A stretch of DNA of 64,000 nt from Hymenopus coronatus (lineage: Eukaryota; Arthropoda; Insecta; Mantodea; Hymenopodidae). The notes below the pieces were generated by a model, which was not told where the DNA came from, made no database searches, and saw nothing but the letters and a program-made list of their open reading frames with translations. Where the stretch lies: positions 76,119,001-76,183,000 of the forward strand of contig CM060895.1 of the NCBI GenBank assembly GCA_030762935.1. The letters are read 5' to 3'. Shown piece after piece: positions 54,480-63,617 of the stretch. The first letter of the stretch is position 1. Each line of letters opens with the position of its first letter. The translations under genes and the position numbers were made by a program.

Positions 54480-55001
54480 TTAAAAATGTAGGTTTGTGAG
54501 AACAGAACTGGAATTATCTCCAGGATTCCACGTGATAACTTTAATGTACATACTCAAAGTTACTTCTCGGTGTTTAATGTAGCACAAAAACATTTTCAGA
54601 AGTTGGAAGCTCTGCATGTTTAGGCCTTGGGCAGTTTTTAGAGGCATTACGTACCTGTGGACATCCAGGTGAAATCCGGAAAGTAATGCTAGCGTTGCTG
54701 TTATAAAGGAAAATCCTATTATAAAGCCTCGGGGTATTTGAGGAACTACATTTGTGCAAATTAGAGCCGCACTCACTTTGACATACAATACCAAAATGAA
54801 AGGGCACGGGGCACTGTAACGCGACAAAGTTGAGAACAACAAACCCGCGTCCCAGATAAAACGTTGGCAATGCGAAACTCTACCTGTCGCTGAGCAGAAA
54901 ACTTTTCCACCTGTCCATGTTTCAAAATAATTCTCATGTTGTGGGATTTTGTGGTAGGCGTACTCCGTCAAGCCTTTTTTTTTTCTTTTTCCTCTCCCCA
55001 T
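54480..55001 (-). CDS. Unrecognised 173-codon ORF
   Basis: An uninterrupted minus-strand frame from an ATG at 55001 to a stop at 54480 encodes 173 residues, and the frame is open further upstream. It starts MGRGKRKKKG (the Lys run comes from an A-run on this strand), with a hydrophobic middle (SAALICTNVV, FIIGFSFITATLALL) that could be one or two membrane segments, and no catalytic motif I know. It lies just beyond the 158-bp array and in slightly more GC-rich DNA, where long chance ORFs are more likely. An alternative frame of 98 codons overlaps. It could be chance, a decayed retrogene or an exon. Confidence 0.2.
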   Translation of the reverse strand: MGRGKRKKKGLTEYAYHKIPQHENYFETWTGGKVFCSATGRVSHCQRFIWDAGLLFSTLSRYSAPCPFILVLYVKVSAALICTNVVPQIPRGFIIGFSFITATLALLSGFHLDVHRYVMPLKTAQGLNMQSFQLLKMFLCYIKHREVTLSMYIKVITWNPGDNSSSVLTNLHF

Positions 55002-55225
55002 TCGAGGCTGAGATAATGTGTGACTTTGGTACTGTTGGTGAATATTTATTCTATTTCTGTTATAACTGACCGATTTTAAGATGTTAAATTTGTAAAATAC
55101 ACAAAATATAAAATATCTTGTTGAAATTAATACCAGTTATTATACACAATAACATTGACATTCTTGCTATGATTAAAACGATAGTTTGCATGGCTATTTA
55201 AACAATTTTATTCTCATAGTATTGT

Positions 55226-55226
55226 C

Positions 55227-55282
<56 letters not shown>
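55226..55282. repeat. (AAT)n microsatellite
   Basis: About 18 TAA/AAT triplets, uninterrupted. Confidence 0.95.
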
Positions 55283-55287
<5 letters not shown>

Positions 55288-55380
55288 GTAACATGCATTT
55301 TAAAAATGTTCACATAAAATACAGTTTACACTGAATGAGTTTACAAACGAATCTAGCATACTAAACTTTTATGCAATATA

Positions 55381-55833
55381 CATGCCGTTTCAAAACGATA
55401 CCAAACGAAGATAGCAGTCGATTAGCTTAAACTTTGACTTGTCCGAAACTTGATATCTCAACTTTCAAACTCCTCTATTTAAAGTTTTGTGTGTGTTTAA
55501 AAGTCGCACATATTTGAGATTAGGCAGCGAAGGAACAACGGCTGTCATACGCCACATCCACATGCTACGTTTTCCATTACTAAGGTGACTTGTCCCGCAC
55601 CGGTGTGTCTATCCTACTATCCCTACACCACGTGATTGGACCTTCGCTACCAACCGGCATCTCTCTTGGAGATGGCACGTGCCATCTGGTTATGTACGAC
55701 TGCCTAATCCATGGTGACTTTATGGCAGTTTTTGTATGTGCCGAATTTAGAGCAGAAAATTATATTCATGTATCACGTACGGTATGACCAACAAGGTCCA
55801 CATCTTCGTTTGGTGTCGTTTTGAGACACCCTG
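55381..55833 (-). mobile_element. TA-flanked MITE, copy 2 (~453 bp), inverted
   Basis: Reverse-orientation copy of 48301-48756. Ends are CATGCCGTTTCAAAACGATA and, read inward from the other side, CAGGGTGTCTCAAAACGACA. TATA stands outside both ends. The interior includes an 18-bp perfect palindrome AGATGGCACGTGCCATCT, eroded in copy 1. ORFs inside it are shadows. Confidence 0.85.
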
Positions 55834-55840
55834 TATACTT

Positions 55841-56663
55841 TAGATAGAGAAGGTAGCCATTTTATTCCAACAAAAAATTCGACGCCGAAATTTCACGGGA
55901 TTACATGTTTTGAGACCTCCTGAGTCAAAAAAAGGAATTTTTATAAACATGTCTGTATTTAAGGGATAGGCAGCATAGCTCAAAAACAAAAAGTCACGTA
56001 AACACCAAACTTGGTATTTAAGTTCAGTATCTTCCAAAGATTCAACACAAAGATTATCAAGAAAATCCCGTCACATTAACTACCCCTTAACTTGGAACAT
56101 TTTTTTTAAATTTTTGATTTGATCAAAATGCCTTAAACGATTTTATTAAAATATCATATTTAACATTTTTATAACAAACAAAATAAATAACTGCAGACCT
56201 CTTCATTCTAGATGACTTTTGCATAACTTTTGTATAAGTGGTAAATCATAATACTGCACAAAAACTGTAGATTTCTTTAAAACATACAGCTAATGGCATA
56301 TGCAATTTTTTGTAGAACTTACCTGTTTCAAAATATTCCGAGTTATTGGTTTCAGTTTTATGCTACTTAAACTTTTCTCAAGCGGGAAGACATCTTTCTT
56401 TTCGTCACCCTATGAAGCTCGAAAACCGAATATCATTATTTAATTTAGCAACCGTCTTTTAAAATATTTAAATATCACCTTACTTAAGTGAATTCTCTTA
56501 TCTCCGTTCTGCTTACAAAGAAGCAGGTAATACCAGTTTTGCTAATTTTATGTTTAGATTAAAGAATAATCTTTCGTATGAAAAGTTTGCTTGTGGAACA
56601 CACAGAGAAACATTAGTTCCATGTTTCTCTAACTGTTGAATGGAATGGAACACACCAGATTTT
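55841..56663 (-). repeat. Family A copy, nearly full length
   Basis: GATAGAGAAGGTAGCCATTT, GACGCCGAAATTTCACGGGA, GCATAGCTCAAAAACAAAAA, TTTGCATAACTTTTGTATAA and TTGAATGGAATGGAACACAC. It begins only a few bases after the MITE terminus. Confidence 0.8.
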
Positions 56664-57082
56664 GGTATCTTCCATGGGTGCGACTGGAAGATTTTTACGA
56701 ACCCCACCCTCCAATCCAAACTAACCTTGCTCTAACGATTTTGATAAAATATCATATATTAAAGATTTACATGGAAAATAAAATGTGTATCCTTAATTTC
56801 TGGGCAATAGTCCCTGACTGAATGACTTTTGAGAACCAGGTAAACCATAAGAAATAGAAAAATCTATCTACACAAAAAATGTAAATCTCGTTAAATCGTA
56901 ATTTATATCACATACAGTTTTTTGTAGAGCTAACCATTTCAGAGATATTCTCTGTTATTGCTTTTTAATTTTATAATATTTAAACTTTTCTCAAACAACG
57001 GGAAGCCCTTGTCCCCTTCACATTTCTCCTTTTTATTCTCACATTTTATTTTTCTCCTGGACAGCTTTTAATACCTTTGACT
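56664..57082 (-). repeat. Family A copy, part before mitochondrial insert
   Basis: GGTATCTTCCATGGGTGCGA, CCACCCTCCAATCCAAACTA, GGTAAACCATAAGAAATAGA and GACAGCTTTTAATACCTTTG. The sequence stops at TTTGACT and resumes after 57186. Confidence 0.75.
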
Positions 57083-57186
57083 GAAATAAATGAGATTATT
57101 AATACAATTGATATAAAATTATTTGCAGTTGTAATTATAATTGCTTTAGCTTCTATTCGAATACTTTATTTACTTGATGTTAATGC
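57083..57186 (+). pseudogene. COX2: Nuclear mitochondrial DNA: COX2-like fragment inside family A
   Basis: The plus strand reads INTIDMKLFAVVIIIALASI then RILYLLD with ATA as Met. The end matches the conserved cytochrome c oxidase subunit II segment (IALPS.R.LYLLDE), with the Pro of ALPS read as Ala. The family A consensus is continuous across the site (TTTGACTATC...TTTAGCCTAG), so the mitochondrial piece of about 105 bp inserted into the repeat copy. The flanking match is less clear before ATTATTAATACA. Confidence 0.6.
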
Positions 57187-57290
57187 AGCTTTAGTATATT
57201 GTCTCATTTCCCTTTAAATTTAAGGAACTAAGTAAGACTACCATTACTGGTAATTTTTACTTTGATTACTCTGATGTAGGTTATTTCATT
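57187..57290 (-). repeat. Family A copy, part after mitochondrial insert
   Basis: CTTTAGTATATTGTCTCATT, AAATTTAAGGAACTAAGTAA and TTACTTTGATTACTCTGATG correspond to the left end of the second subfamily on the minus strand. Confidence 0.65.
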
Positions 57291-58076
57291 TTGTTGTTGC
57301 AATGACTTTTTTTTTATATTCATATTGTAGTTACCCCTGTTTATATCACAATGCTGCCGTATAGTACAGTGGTAAAAAAATAAATAAAAAAACATCGCCA
57401 CCTTCCTTTTTGACGTTTTGGTTTCCTTAGTCAGTATTCTGTTGCGATAAACCGAGGATTTCCGATTTCAGCTGTTTTAGCCGGAAATCATTTTACTTTT
57501 GAGAGAAAAAATATGCATTAAATAATTGTACAAAACAAAGGTAATAGCCATAATGAAAAACATATGTTATTTTATACACAAAAATGTTTGTACTTAAAGA
57601 GAAAAAAAGCAAAACATAACAAGGTCAACGGCTGCTAACAGCAATTTGTCACGAGTAATTTAATTTATTTTACTTAATAAAATCTCGTCAAAATTTATTT
57701 ATTTACCATAAAATTATATCCCTCAGCGTTAATTTATTTTTATTTTCCTGAAAAAATATAACCTGACAACTTAAACGTCAGAAACAGAATTGTAATAAAA
57801 TGAGATCACCCGTAATCTATTTGCACGAGTCGCAAAAAACTGTGCCATCGGCGATTTCCAGGAAATACTAAATAATTGTGTTTTATATAAAAATATTGGA
57901 TGCTTACTGAAGATAACTCCATATTTGTAATCTAACTGAGAAAGAATTATTCGTGAAATTTTTGTCTTAAATTTATAATTTATAATTTATCTTAGGCTCA
58001 ATGTTATGCAGGTCTGTATTAATATTATAAAGAGAAAACGTTTACAAGTGTGAATGTGAGCATATGCATTCAATTT
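57291..58076. other. Gene-free stretch
   Basis: Very AT-rich, no supported feature. Confidence 0.45.
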
Positions 58077-58970
58077 ACTACTTTTTCTATACGTATTATG
58101 TACATAGTGTATAGAGAAGATATTGTATTAACCCAAAAATTTGATACCGAGATTTCACCGGAAATATATGTTTTGAGAGCCTCTGAATAAAAAAAAAAAC
58201 ATTTTTATAAAAATGTCCGTGTGTGTCTGTGTGTGTGTGTGTGGGTGTGTTTGTGGGCAGCATAGCTCAAAAATGAAAAGTCCGTTAAATACCCAACTTG
58301 GTAGTTAAGTTCAATATCTTCCAAGGATGCGACACGAAGGTTTTCAAGAAAATTCCTCCATCCCAACTAAACTTTACATGGAAAAAATTGCGAAAATTAT
58401 GATTTTCTCAAAAATGCCTCAAACGGCTTTGATAAAATACCGTATATTAAAGATATTTACCTCACAAATAATATATATGTTTTGAATTTTCTGGGAATAG
58501 CCTCTGAAGAGTATTTTATTCTGGATAAATTTTACGGAATTTTGCATAACTGCTAAACCGTAAGAGATAGACAAAAACTTACAACACAAAAAAAAATGCA
58601 ACATTAAAACACACAATTTATGTTATATATTTTTTTCGTAGAGTTGATCGTTTTTGAGATATTCTTTATTACTGGTTTCAGTTTTGAAAAACTTATACTT
58701 TTCTCATACTGGAATTTGTCAACTCCAGTCCATACAAACAAAGGAACTTCAGTCACATAGCAACCAGCTTTTGATAATCACTTTAACATATGGTATTTCT
58801 TTATTTCTCTTCTACTTACAAAGATGCAAGTAATAAAACTATTTCTACTAATTTTTTCTCGATGAGCATGAAGTAAAATTTACTATTTCTTCTATTTAAT
58901 AGAAGAATAAGCTTATTAACAATAATTTGTTATAGAGAAAGTCATGTGAATGGATTATATCAGCTTTTTT
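58077..58970 (-). repeat. Family A copy, full length
   Basis: CTATACGTATTATGTACATA (hairpin), TACCGAGATTTCACCGGAAA, a TG tract, CCAAGGATGCGACACGAAGG, GGGAATAGCCTCTGAAGAGT, CAAAGGAACTTCAGTCACAT and GAAAGTCATGTGAATGGATT. One of the best-preserved copies, first subfamily. Confidence 0.9.
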
Positions 58971-59421
58971 CGTTTAAGGTGTTGACTGCCGCAACTTTGC
59001 TGTGTCCATATTATGAATGTTGGCATCATGAGGAGACAAAGATGAATGAGAAAATATGGGATGTATGTTAGATTTTAAAAAAAGTGAACAGTATAACTAA
59101 AGAGGTGCGTAAAGTGACAGAAATATCGATATGTAGCAGCCCCCTAGGTTCGGAAGTTTGTAAACAGTGCACTCTGCAAAAAGGTAATTGAATATTATTT
59201 TAGTATACCTGTATGTTGTAATAATTAAGTCATTTAATTCTGTTCTAAACATTAATTTTAAAAGAATTTGGATTTACAGTTTGTCTTATATTTAGACTAG
59301 ATTATTATATAATTTCACTCTAAGATAAAGATAAGGGTTAAGATATTTCTATAATCGAAACTTAGGAGGTACCATGTTTTCTAACTATGTACGAAGTAGG
59401 GAAAGTAAATATCGAAAGCGT
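58971..59421. other. Gene-free stretch
   Basis: No supported feature before the ORF at 59422-59934. Confidence 0.4.
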
Positions 59422-59934
59422 GGATCATTGCGAGTCTCTGTTAAACGCGTCTACTGTACAAAGGCTAATGTATGACAATGTTTTGTTCACGCTCATTTTG
59501 AAGGCAAGCACCCCATTTGCACCCTCTTGTAAGCAATATTTCTCGCCGTGTCTAAGAGAGCGCGCCAGCACATCCCCATCATGTATGCTGGCAGCCGTTT
59601 CATCCATCAGCGGCATATTTGCTAGAGGGTTGGTGCATATTAATTTTTGATCGCGATGGGCGAAGTTCTCATCCAGGAAACCAAAATTAACCATAATTTG
59701 CATCTGGTATGAGCGTCGGCACTCGCTTTGCTGCGTCGAGTGCGTTCTGACGCGGTGCAAATATCCATCATGGAATGGCGGTGCTCTGCATTCATTCAAA
59801 ACACCAAGCTCTTTCTGCGCTGTGTTCAGAAATTTCAACAGCTCTGGAGCGTTATTAATATATAATCCAACGTTGATTATAAACTTTGAAGGTAGATTAC
59901 AACTATTAACACTACATTTATATGTATAAGTGTG
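59422..59934 (-). CDS. Unrecognised 170-codon open frame without 5' ATG
   Basis: The minus-strand frame is open from just after a TAG at 59935 to a TGA at 59422, about 170 codons. No ATG occurs in the first half; the first Met is in SYQMQIMVNFGFLDENF. Recognisable stretches include LYINNAPELLKFLNTAQKEL, ANMPLMDETAASIHDGD and RHGEKYCLQEGANGVLAF. The sequence is balanced and polar, without low complexity or membrane segments, and clearly richer in GC than its surroundings. That looks more like real coding DNA than the other ORFs in the window. I cannot assign a family. It may be an internal exon, a retrogene scrap or an old integrated element. No splice sites or partner exons were established. 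Confidence 0.35.
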
Positions 59935-60075
59935 CTACGAACTAAAATAGTATGACATTAATCGAACTTCACAACTTCTACTTACGCTACCTGGTAAGGG
60001 TGATTTTCAACATTGCAACAAATATGTTATATTACGAAGAATTTTACGACTGTTAAATTACATTCCTTTTTATTT

Positions 60076-60166
60076 ATTTCTCTAGCAAGTATATAAAGTG
60101 TTCGTAGTGACTAGAGAAGGTATTGCATTAAAAATAAACGTTTTAGGGTCTCCGGAATAAAAAAAA
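60076..60166 (-). repeat. Family A right-end segment, inverted, at the left of a plus copy
   Basis: TTTCTCTAGCAAGTATATAA, ACTAGAGAAGGTATTGCATT and GTTTTAGGGTCTCCGGAATA form the hairpin end on the minus strand. It stops in an A-run that leads directly to TCTGATGTGTTCCATTTACA at 60168. Same join as at 31475/31479. Confidence 0.75.
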
Positions 60167-60167
60167 A

Positions 60168-60920
60168 TCTGATGTGTTCCATTTACATGGCTTTCTCTAA
60201 ATCTCTGCAACAAATTATTGTTAACAGGCCTATGCTTCTATTTACTTCATTCTAATAGAGAAAAATGTTTCCGTTATTTATTTGTATGGGCAGGAGTTGA
60301 CAAATTCCTGCATGAGAAAGGTATGTTTTACAAAACTGACGCAAAAAATAAGAAATATCTTAAAAACGATCAATTCCACGAAAAAATGTGTAGCACATAC
60401 ATTGTGTGTTTTAATGTGCTCTACATTTTTTGAGTGGTAAATCTCTGTCCATCTCTTATGGTTTAGCAGTTATACAAAATTCCGTAAAATTCATCCATAA
60501 TAAAGTGGTCTTCAGAGGTTATTCCCAGAAAATTCAAAATATACATTTTATCTGTCAGGTAAATATCTTTAATATACGAAATTTTAATCAAAATCATTAT
60601 AGCAATTTCTGAGAAAATGTAAAAGGTAGTTTGGGGTGTGGGGATTTTTCCCAAAATCTTCATGTCGCGTACCTGGAAGATACTAAACTTAAATACCAAG
60701 TTTGGTATTTTACCGACTTTTCGTTTTTGAGTTATCGTGTTCACAGATACACGGACACAAACATACTCATGGGCCTTTTTCTGAAAATACTTTTTTTGGA
60801 TACAGGAGGCCCAAAAACGTATATTTCCGGTGAAATCTCGGTTTCGAATTTTTGGGTGGAGTGCAATACCTTCTCTATACACCATGTAAATAGTACGTGT
60901 AGAGAAAGTAAGAAAGACAT
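60168..60920 (+). repeat. Family A copy with a left-side deletion
   Basis: TCTGATGTGTTCCATTTACA, then after AATAGAGAAAAATG a jump to TTATTTGTATGGGCAGGAGT, followed by AATCTTCATGTCGCGTACCT, TTTCCGGTGAAATCTCGGTT and GTAGAGAAAGTAAGAAAG. About 120 bp around the AAGTAGAAGCG block are missing. Confidence 0.85.
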
Positions 60921-60924
60921 TTTT

Positions 60925-61555
60925 AGACGTGTATATATGTGCGTGTCTCCATGAAAATGGTTCAAAAACGAAAAGTAAAATACCAAACCTAGTATTTAAG
61001 TTTAGCTTGCAACATGAAGGTCTTGAGAAATATCCCCAACCACAAACTAGTGTTATATGGAAAAAATTATACATTATACATTTCTCAAAGTGGCTTTAAT
61101 GATTTTGGTTTAAATACCGATATTAGTTATCTTTTCATGAAAATTAAAATAAATCATTTGAATTTTCTTAGAACAGCCTCTGAAGAACTCTTAATTATGA
61201 TGACTTTTTTATAAGTTGTAAACCGTAAGTGACAAACAAAAATGTAGCACAAAAATGTAGATCTCGTTAAAACACACAGTTTATAAAACTTTCTCATACA
61301 GGAATTTGTGAACTGCTGCCCATGCAAAGAAACTAATTTCAATTAGGTAGCAAACAGCTTTTAAAAGACTTGACTATTGTTTTAACTTACTGTATTCCAT
61401 GATTTTCCTTATACTTACAAGGAAGCAAGTAATAAGAACACTTTTACTAATGTTTGTTTCGATTAGTATGAAGTCGATGGAAGAACAAGCCTTGTAACAA
61501 TAATTTGTTAAAGAGATGTAGAGAAAGTCATGTGAACAGAACACATCAGATTTTT
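60925..61555 (-). repeat. Family A copy lacking hairpin end
   Basis: TATATATGTGCGTGTCTCCA, TTCAAAAACGAAAAGTAAAA, GTAAACCGTAAGTGACAAAC, AATTTCAATTAGGTAGCAAA, GTCATGTGAACAGAACACAT. It is back to back with the preceding plus copy. Confidence 0.8.
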
Positions 61556-61577
61556 TGCTTTGTCTCTTTAGGGAAAG

Positions 61578-61680
61578 TGTTCCGCTTCATTAAAAAAATT
61601 CGGTACCAAGATTTCAAGACTTTTGAGATCCGCGAAATCTATAAAAAGCATTTTTATTTTCTCTTTCTTAGGTGTGTATC
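61578..61680 (-). repeat. Family A right-end scrap
   Basis: TCCGCTTCATTAAAAAAATT, CGGTACCAAGATTTCAAGAC and AAAAGCATTTTTATTTTCTC. Only part of the right end. Confidence 0.5.
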
Positions 61681-61741
61681 ATCTGCACTCAAAGATAGAC
61701 GCCATTAAATTCCTCAAGCAACTCGTGAAATGCCGGTCACT

Positions 61742-61850
61742 TTGGCATGTTAGCTCAGCGGTAGAGCAACCGGCTAGAGACCGGTAGATCCGTGGTTCAA
61801 ATCCCGGCTGTGGCATTGAATTTTTCAGTCCGATTCTACCTATTCAAAAC
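61742..61850 (+). repeat. SINE-A copy, best preserved
   Basis: GGCATGTTAGCTCAGCGGTA (good A box), a perfect five-pair anticodon-like stem ACCGG...CCGGT with loop CTAGAGA, and GTGGTTCAAATCCCGGCTGT (good B box), then GCATTGAATTTTTCAG. The loop would give anticodon AGA (Ser), but the long Ser variable arm is absent and the T stem has two mismatches. So a SINE head is preferred over a tRNA gene. Confidence 0.65.
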
Positions 61851-62592
61851 AAATTAACTTCTTTCACACTTCTTTTCAACCCATGCTAATCAAGATAAGC
61901 TGTAGCAGAATGGTTCTATTACTTACTTCCTTATACATACACTATGCTGAGACGATAGTCATATGTTTTAACAGCTGTCTCTATACGATTGTCATTGAAA
62001 TCTGCTTCTTTTAATGATCCGGAGTAGAACAAAGGAAACACAGACTACTTCCTTTTTGAACAAAATGTACACAGTTTAAATATGAAACCAATAAGAGGGA
62101 ATTACTTGTATACGTTTAGCTCCATAACAGAAACGTAAAGTACATACATTGTCCTTAAATCTATATTTTATGTGCAGTAAATTTTTATCTATCGCTAAGT
62201 TTCACGAGTTATGCTAAAATCTTTCGCAATCTTTAGAGGTTATTCCCAGGAAGTTCAAGATAGGTATTTTATTTGACATGCAAATATATTCAATATACGT
62301 TATTTTATTCAAATTCGTTACATTTTCGATTTTTTTTATGGAAGGGGTACCTTGATTGAGGTGGGAAGATTTTCTTGAAGACCTCCAAAAGGTGCTAAAC
62401 TTAAATATCAAGTTTGAACTTTTCGTGTTCGACACACACACGCATATACCTTTTGCTAAAAATGTTTTTTCTTGCATTCAGGCTTTCTCAGAGCATATAT
62501 TTTCCGGTGAAATCTCGGTCTCGTATTTTCGGGTGACATACAGTACCTTCTCTACCTACTACGCATGTTGTACATATTCGCTAGAGAAAGTA
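61851..62592 (+). repeat. Family A copy lacking the left ~60 bp
   Basis: CCATGCTAATCAAGATAAGC, TCTATTACTTACTTCCTTAT, TTTATCTATCGCTAAGTTTC, GGAAGATTTTCTTGAAGACC, TTTTCCGGTGAAATCTCGGT and GCTAGAGAAAGTA. Second subfamily. Confidence 0.75.
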
Positions 62593-62684
62593 CTATCGAG
62601 AGTCTGTTGCAAATATTTACCCGATTATTGCAATTAGCGTCAATTTAAAATTACGAAAAGCATTTACATTTAAATAGTATTCGT

Positions 62685-63035
62685 AAAACTGCACCCTAAA
62701 AGCATACTTCTCCGTGAAATAAAGCATAAAATTGATTTCTCTAAAAATCACCATTTCGTAGCATATTATCAAAGCACTATTTCCGCCATTTGTGTGCTTT
62801 ATGGAACTGGTGAAATCTCCCTCTGAGAATGTTAGCGCTTTTTTCTAAATAACAGCACCCTAAAGATATTCTTCTCCGTGAAATAAAGCATAAAATTAAT
62901 TTCTCTAAAAAACACTATTCCGTGGCCAATCTGTGCATGTATCATGTTATCAAAGCACTATTTACACCACTTGTGTGCTTTATGGAACCAGTGAAATCTC
63001 CCTCTGATAATGATAACGCTTTTTCCTAAATAACG
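62685..63035. repeat. Tandem duplication, two ~170-185 bp units
   Basis: Each unit holds GCACCCTAAA, ATTCTTCTCCGTGAAATAAA-type sequence, AATTTCTCTAAAAA, TATCAAAGCACTATTT, TTGTGTGCTTTATGGAAC and GGTGAAATCTCCCTCTGA-type sequence. The second unit (from 62852) has an extra GCCAATCTGTGCATGT. Not related to family A. Confidence 0.85.
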
Positions 63036-63437
63036 GTTCTGTGACAGCGAATCCGATCGCACTATCTCATTGCAACTTGTTTCGATAATAAATTAAAATG
63101 AAACCAATAAACAACACGGTGCAACAGCTTCCTGAATATTTTTCCTTCTTTTTTCACTTTTACAATGAAACAAAAAGGCATCTGCTTGACACCAATAACC
63201 GACACGAAAACAAAATAACAGAACTGTTCATACAGTTCTTTCCTGAACGCCGCGGATCTGTATTCCGCTCATCAATATTTGCTACAGGCATTTGGAAAAC
63301 GCATGAATTCGTTACAAATAGGATTTCAATATTTATTCTTCCTCCATTTGAATTTATTTTAATTTTTTTATGAATTTAGCTTTAAATGGTCTTAATTAAC
63401 AGAGCTCGAAGGTTAGCTCCGCGTAAAAGTTATAAAA
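63036..63437. other. Gene-free stretch with a 91-codon ORF
   Basis: A plus-strand frame from ATG 63098 to 63373 (starts MKPINNTVQQ, rich in Phe and Asn) has no recognised domain, and its AT-rich codons fit background. It is listed here instead of being called. Confidence 0.35.
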
Positions 63438-63600
63438 TTTCTGATGTGCTCCATTCAAATGGTTTCTCTACCTATTCTTCAAACTTTTCTTATAAAAGAT
63501 TATTTGATCTATACCCTGGGCTAAAGCGATAGCCAAATCTTTTAAAACCAAGTCGATATGTGAACAATTGAAGTTCCGTTCGCTTGCATAGTGCACAGTA
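63438..63600 (+). repeat. Family A left part, shortened
   Basis: TTCTGATGTGCTCCATTCAA, CTTATAAAAGATTATTTGAT, GGGCTAAAGCGATAGCCAAA. It ends CACAGTAAAAAAAAAAA, where another copy begins. Confidence 0.7.
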
Positions 63601-63617
63601 AAAAAAAAAAATAAATA

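Noticed and set aside
55590..55787. 65-codon ORF
   Set aside because: Entirely inside the 55.4 kb MITE.
60463..61074. 203-codon minus-strand ORF
   Set aside because: Runs across two back-to-back family A copies; length comes from the repeat, not from a gene.
61742..61820. Functional tRNA gene
   Set aside because: The anticodon-like stem pairs, but the T stem has mismatches, the implied Ser anticodon lacks a long variable arm, and four worn relatives share the non-tRNA tail, so it is a SINE head.
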